Shown here piece by piece: positions 6,996-8,299 of a DNA stretch of 8,299 nt (position 1 is the first letter of the stretch; every line of letters begins with the position of its first letter). The DNA is taken from positions 1-8,299 of the forward strand of contig CALVAU010000135.1 in the NCBI GenBank assembly GCA_944325615.1, given 5' to 3'. The stretch is from Candidatus Gastranaerophilales bacterium. GTDB taxonomy: Bacteria; Cyanobacteriota; Vampirovibrionia; Gastranaerophilales; Gastranaerophilaceae. The position numbers and the translations under genes were made by a program. The notes under the pieces were generated by a model. It made no database searches and was not told the DNA's origin. It was given only the letters and a program-made list of their open reading frames with translations.

Positions 6996-7421
6996 ATGCA
7001 AATTAATTCTATAAAAAATACTAATTTAACAAATTTTGGTAGTGAAGTACAAGCAGAAAATCAAATCAAAGCTCCATCAACTATTGAAGCGAAAGAGATT
7101 GAAAATTCTCCAACATCTAGTGAACAATTAAAAGAAGATAAATTTGAGCATTCACAAGAGCCAAAAGCTCCAATGTCTGGACTTCAGATGCCGAGTCTAT
7201 CACAAATCAGCAAAATGCAGACAACCCAAAAAGTAATGGGAGGCTCCCTATTTACACTTGGTGTACTTGGTGCTTTATCATTTTTGAGTCCTAAAAAGTG
7301 GATTACAGCATTATTTACAGTTCCAGTAGGTGGTATAATGGCTTATTTTGGTGCAAATATGTATAATATGGCAAATGCTTTGGATAAGCTCAAATCTTTA
7401 CCAAATAACCCGCAAGAATAA
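6996..7421 (+). CDS. Unknown protein with disordered N-terminus and C-terminal membrane hairpin
   Basis: 141 residues, function unknown. The first ~60 residues are polar and rich in Asn, Ser, Glu, Lys and Pro, and look disordered. They begin MQINSIKNTNLTNFGSE, without a signal peptide. A short Met/Gln/Ser-rich linker (60-78) leads to two membrane-type segments, about 78-97 and 102-121, joined by a tight SPKKW turn. Both are rich in Gly and Ala (LGVLGAL; VPVGGIMAYFGA), suggesting close helix packing. The tail is short and polar. A perfect Shine-Dalgarno sequence precedes the start. It sits between the 54-residue gene and the redox pair, with its own candidate promoter and terminator, so it appears to be a single-gene unit. 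The N-terminal N-x-x-F-G style resembles openings I recall in gut Melainabacteria proteins, but I cannot verify this. It could be a small membrane-shaping or scaffold protein, but nothing in the sequence settles that. Confidence 0.75.
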   Translation: MQINSIKNTNLTNFGSEVQAENQIKAPSTIEAKEIENSPTSSEQLKEDKFEHSQEPKAPMSGLQMPSLSQISKMQTTQKVMGGSLFTLGVLGALSFLSPKKWITALFTVPVGGIMAYFGANMYNMANALDKLKSLPNNPQE

Positions 7422-7431
7422 TGAAAATATT

Positions 7432-7450
7432 GCCTGATTAGTAGGCTTTT
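7432..7450 (+). terminator. Weak intrinsic terminator after the 141-residue protein gene
   Basis: GCCT (7432-7435) pairs with AGGC (7443-7446); a further G-U pair closes a 5-base loop. TTTT follows at 7447-7450. The stem is short and the T-run brief, so it may terminate only partly. It begins 10 bases after the stop codon at 7421. Confidence 0.4.
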
Positions 7451-7479
7451 GAAAAATCCTTTTTGTTTTATGCTATTAT
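7449..7479 (+). promoter_or_regulatory. Promoter of the thioredoxin-like/ccdA operon, extended -10 type
   Basis: TATTAT at 7474-7479 is preceded by TGC (7471-7473), an extended -10. TTGAAA at 7449-7454 could serve as -35 with a long 19-base spacer; it overlaps the T-run of the preceding terminator. Transcription would start around 7486, just before the AAGGAG at 7490-7495 that precedes the ATG at 7504 by 8 bases. Confidence 0.55.
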
Positions 7480-7503
7480 AAAAGTCGAAAAGGAGAGATT
7501 TTC

Positions 7504-7917
7504 ATGAAAAAAAATATTATCATTATCGCCCTTGTATTAATTGTTCCATTGGTTGCGTTTTGGTTTTTGAGTAAAACAAATTCAATAAATGCAAAAACTA
7601 ATACTGAAGTTCAACAGGTTGAAAATGTAGCAGTAGGTAAACCTCAAATTCTAAAATTTACTTCTACAATGTGTCTAGATTGTCAGACAATGAATAAGTT
7701 ATTTAAAGAAGTTTTTCCGAATTATCAAGACAAAATCATCTTGACAGAAATCTCAGTCCAAGACGGACGTGATTTTACAAATGAACAAATTAAAAAATAC
7801 AATATAACTCTTGTGCCAACAATGATATTTTTAGATTCAAACAACAAACAAGTTCGCAGAGTTGAAGGTGCAATTGAAAAAGAAGTCTTAGAAAATTATT
7901 TAAAGGAACTTAAATAA
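7504..7917 (+). CDS. Membrane-anchored thioredoxin-like protein
   Basis: 137-residue thiol-disulfide protein. An N-terminal membrane segment (about 5-22, after MKKN) serves as signal anchor, followed by a short linker and a thioredoxin fold from about 45. The active-site pair is Cys57-Cys60 in TSTMCLDCQTM, followed by a helix, a strand (KIILTEISV) and the expected cis-proline loop TLVPT (Pro105) before MIFLDSNNK and GAIEKEVLENYLKEL. The fold should lie outside the cytoplasmic membrane. The usual Trp before the first Cys is Met here, and the CLDC dipeptide is unlike classical thioredoxin CGPC, so it is better viewed as a specialised extracytoplasmic thiol protein. Its stop overlaps the start of the CcdA-type gene by one base, so it is very likely the acceptor for electrons passed by that protein, as HCF164/TxlA is for plastid and cyanobacterial CcdA. 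Its actual substrate is unknown. Confidence 0.87.
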   Translation: MKKNIIIIALVLIVPLVAFWFLSKTNSINAKTNTEVQQVENVAVGKPQILKFTSTMCLDCQTMNKLFKEVFPNYQDKIILTEISVQDGRDFTNEQIKKYNITLVPTMIFLDSNNKQVRRVEGAIEKEVLENYLKELK

Positions 7918-8299
7918 TGGAGAATTACATAGAATTATTCACGCAAGGCGGAAGTCTGCCATTATTATTTTGGCTATCGTTTTTAGGGGGAGTTGTAGCA
8001 TCAATTTCTCCCTGTTCACTTGCTATGATCCCTTTGATTGTAGGCTATATCGGCGGGTATTCCAATGAAAAATCCGGCAGAACTCTTTTGCAAATGATTT
8101 TCTTTGTACTTGGTACAGCAATAGTATTTTCTATAATCGGTATAATATGTGCTTTGACAGGGAAAGTTTTTGTAGCCTTTGCAGGCGGATACTTTGGGCT
8201 TGTACTTGCATCTATTGTGATGATTATGGGGCTTAAATTGGTCGGAATATTAGACTTTGATATGCCTGTTGTGATAAAGGAAATGCCGAGAAGTGAAGG
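7917..8299 (+). CDS. ccdA: CcdA/DsbD-type transmembrane thiol electron carrier, 5' part
   Basis: The first 127 residues are in the window; the gene runs off the right edge. The ATG at 7917 shares a base with the TAA of the preceding gene, and AAAGGA (7902-7907) lies 9 bases upstream, so translation is probably coupled. Three membrane segments are visible (about 16-45, 57-80 and 84-111). The first contains SISPCSLAMIPLIVGYIGGY with the conserved redox Cys33 of this family; the partner Cys, in a later segment, lies beyond the edge. The SPC-S-L-x-x-(I/L)-P-L-x-x-GYIG pattern and the later GK, IMGL and P spacing resemble, from memory, plastid and cyanobacterial CcdA more than the DsbD core. The family carries reducing equivalents from cytosolic thioredoxin across the membrane to extracytoplasmic thiol proteins, here most likely the thioredoxin-like partner just upstream. 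A full-length CcdA would be roughly 220-250 residues. Confidence 0.87.
   Translation, partial: MENYIELFTQGGSLPLLFWLSFLGGVVASISPCSLAMIPLIVGYIGGYSNEKSGRTLLQMIFFVLGTAIVFSIIGIICALTGKVFVAFAGGYFGLVLASIVMIMGLKLVGILDFDMPVVIKEMPRSE

Noticed and set aside
1..8299. CRISPR arrays, insertion sequences, integrases, phage or toxin-antitoxin genes
   Set aside because: No regularly spaced repeats, terminal inverted repeats, transposase or integrase motifs were found; the gene set and uniform strand look like stable chromosomal backbone.

Overview
This AT-rich window most likely comes from a non-photosynthetic relative of the Cyanobacteria (Vampirovibrionia / 'Melainabacteria', perhaps the gut order Gastranaerophilales). 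The main evidence is the RNA polymerase beta-prime subunit. It is encoded by two genes, split at what I recall as the cyanobacterial/plastid break point, and the second half carries a very large insertion in the trigger loop like the cyanobacterial SI3. A CcdA-type membrane protein at the right edge also resembles the cyanobacterial/plastid form. The low GC content and the style of the small unknown genes fit the gut lineage, but the order-level placement is an inference.

Layout, all on the + strand. (1) 1-308 is the 3' end of rpoC1, followed by complete rpoC2 (368-4228) and a strong intrinsic terminator (about 4253-4285) that closes the RNA polymerase operon. (2) An extended -10 promoter drives two tandem paralogous membrane proteins of the DUF3137 type (4397-5533 and 5551-6654), which end at a second terminator (6678-6712). 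(3) A 54-codon gene (6742-6906) and a 141-residue protein with a C-terminal membrane hairpin (6996-7421) are both of unknown function. The second has a perfect Shine-Dalgarno sequence. (4) A redox module follows: a membrane-anchored thioredoxin-like protein (7504-7917) overlaps by one base a CcdA/DsbD-type transmembrane electron carrier (7917 to the window edge). No minus-strand gene, tRNA, rRNA, mobile element or CRISPR array is supported.

The transcription genes are core housekeeping. The DUF3137 pair is a small operon of its own, an old duplication whose C-terminal domain is far better conserved than its N-terminal half. In the redox pair, CcdA would pass electrons from cytosolic thioredoxin across the membrane to the extracytoplasmic CxxC protein. 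In a fermentative member of this lineage, the usual job of cytochrome c maturation may not apply. I see no clearly new defence or mobile system. The least explained parts are the DUF3137 pair, the 54-residue protein and the 141-residue membrane-hairpin protein.
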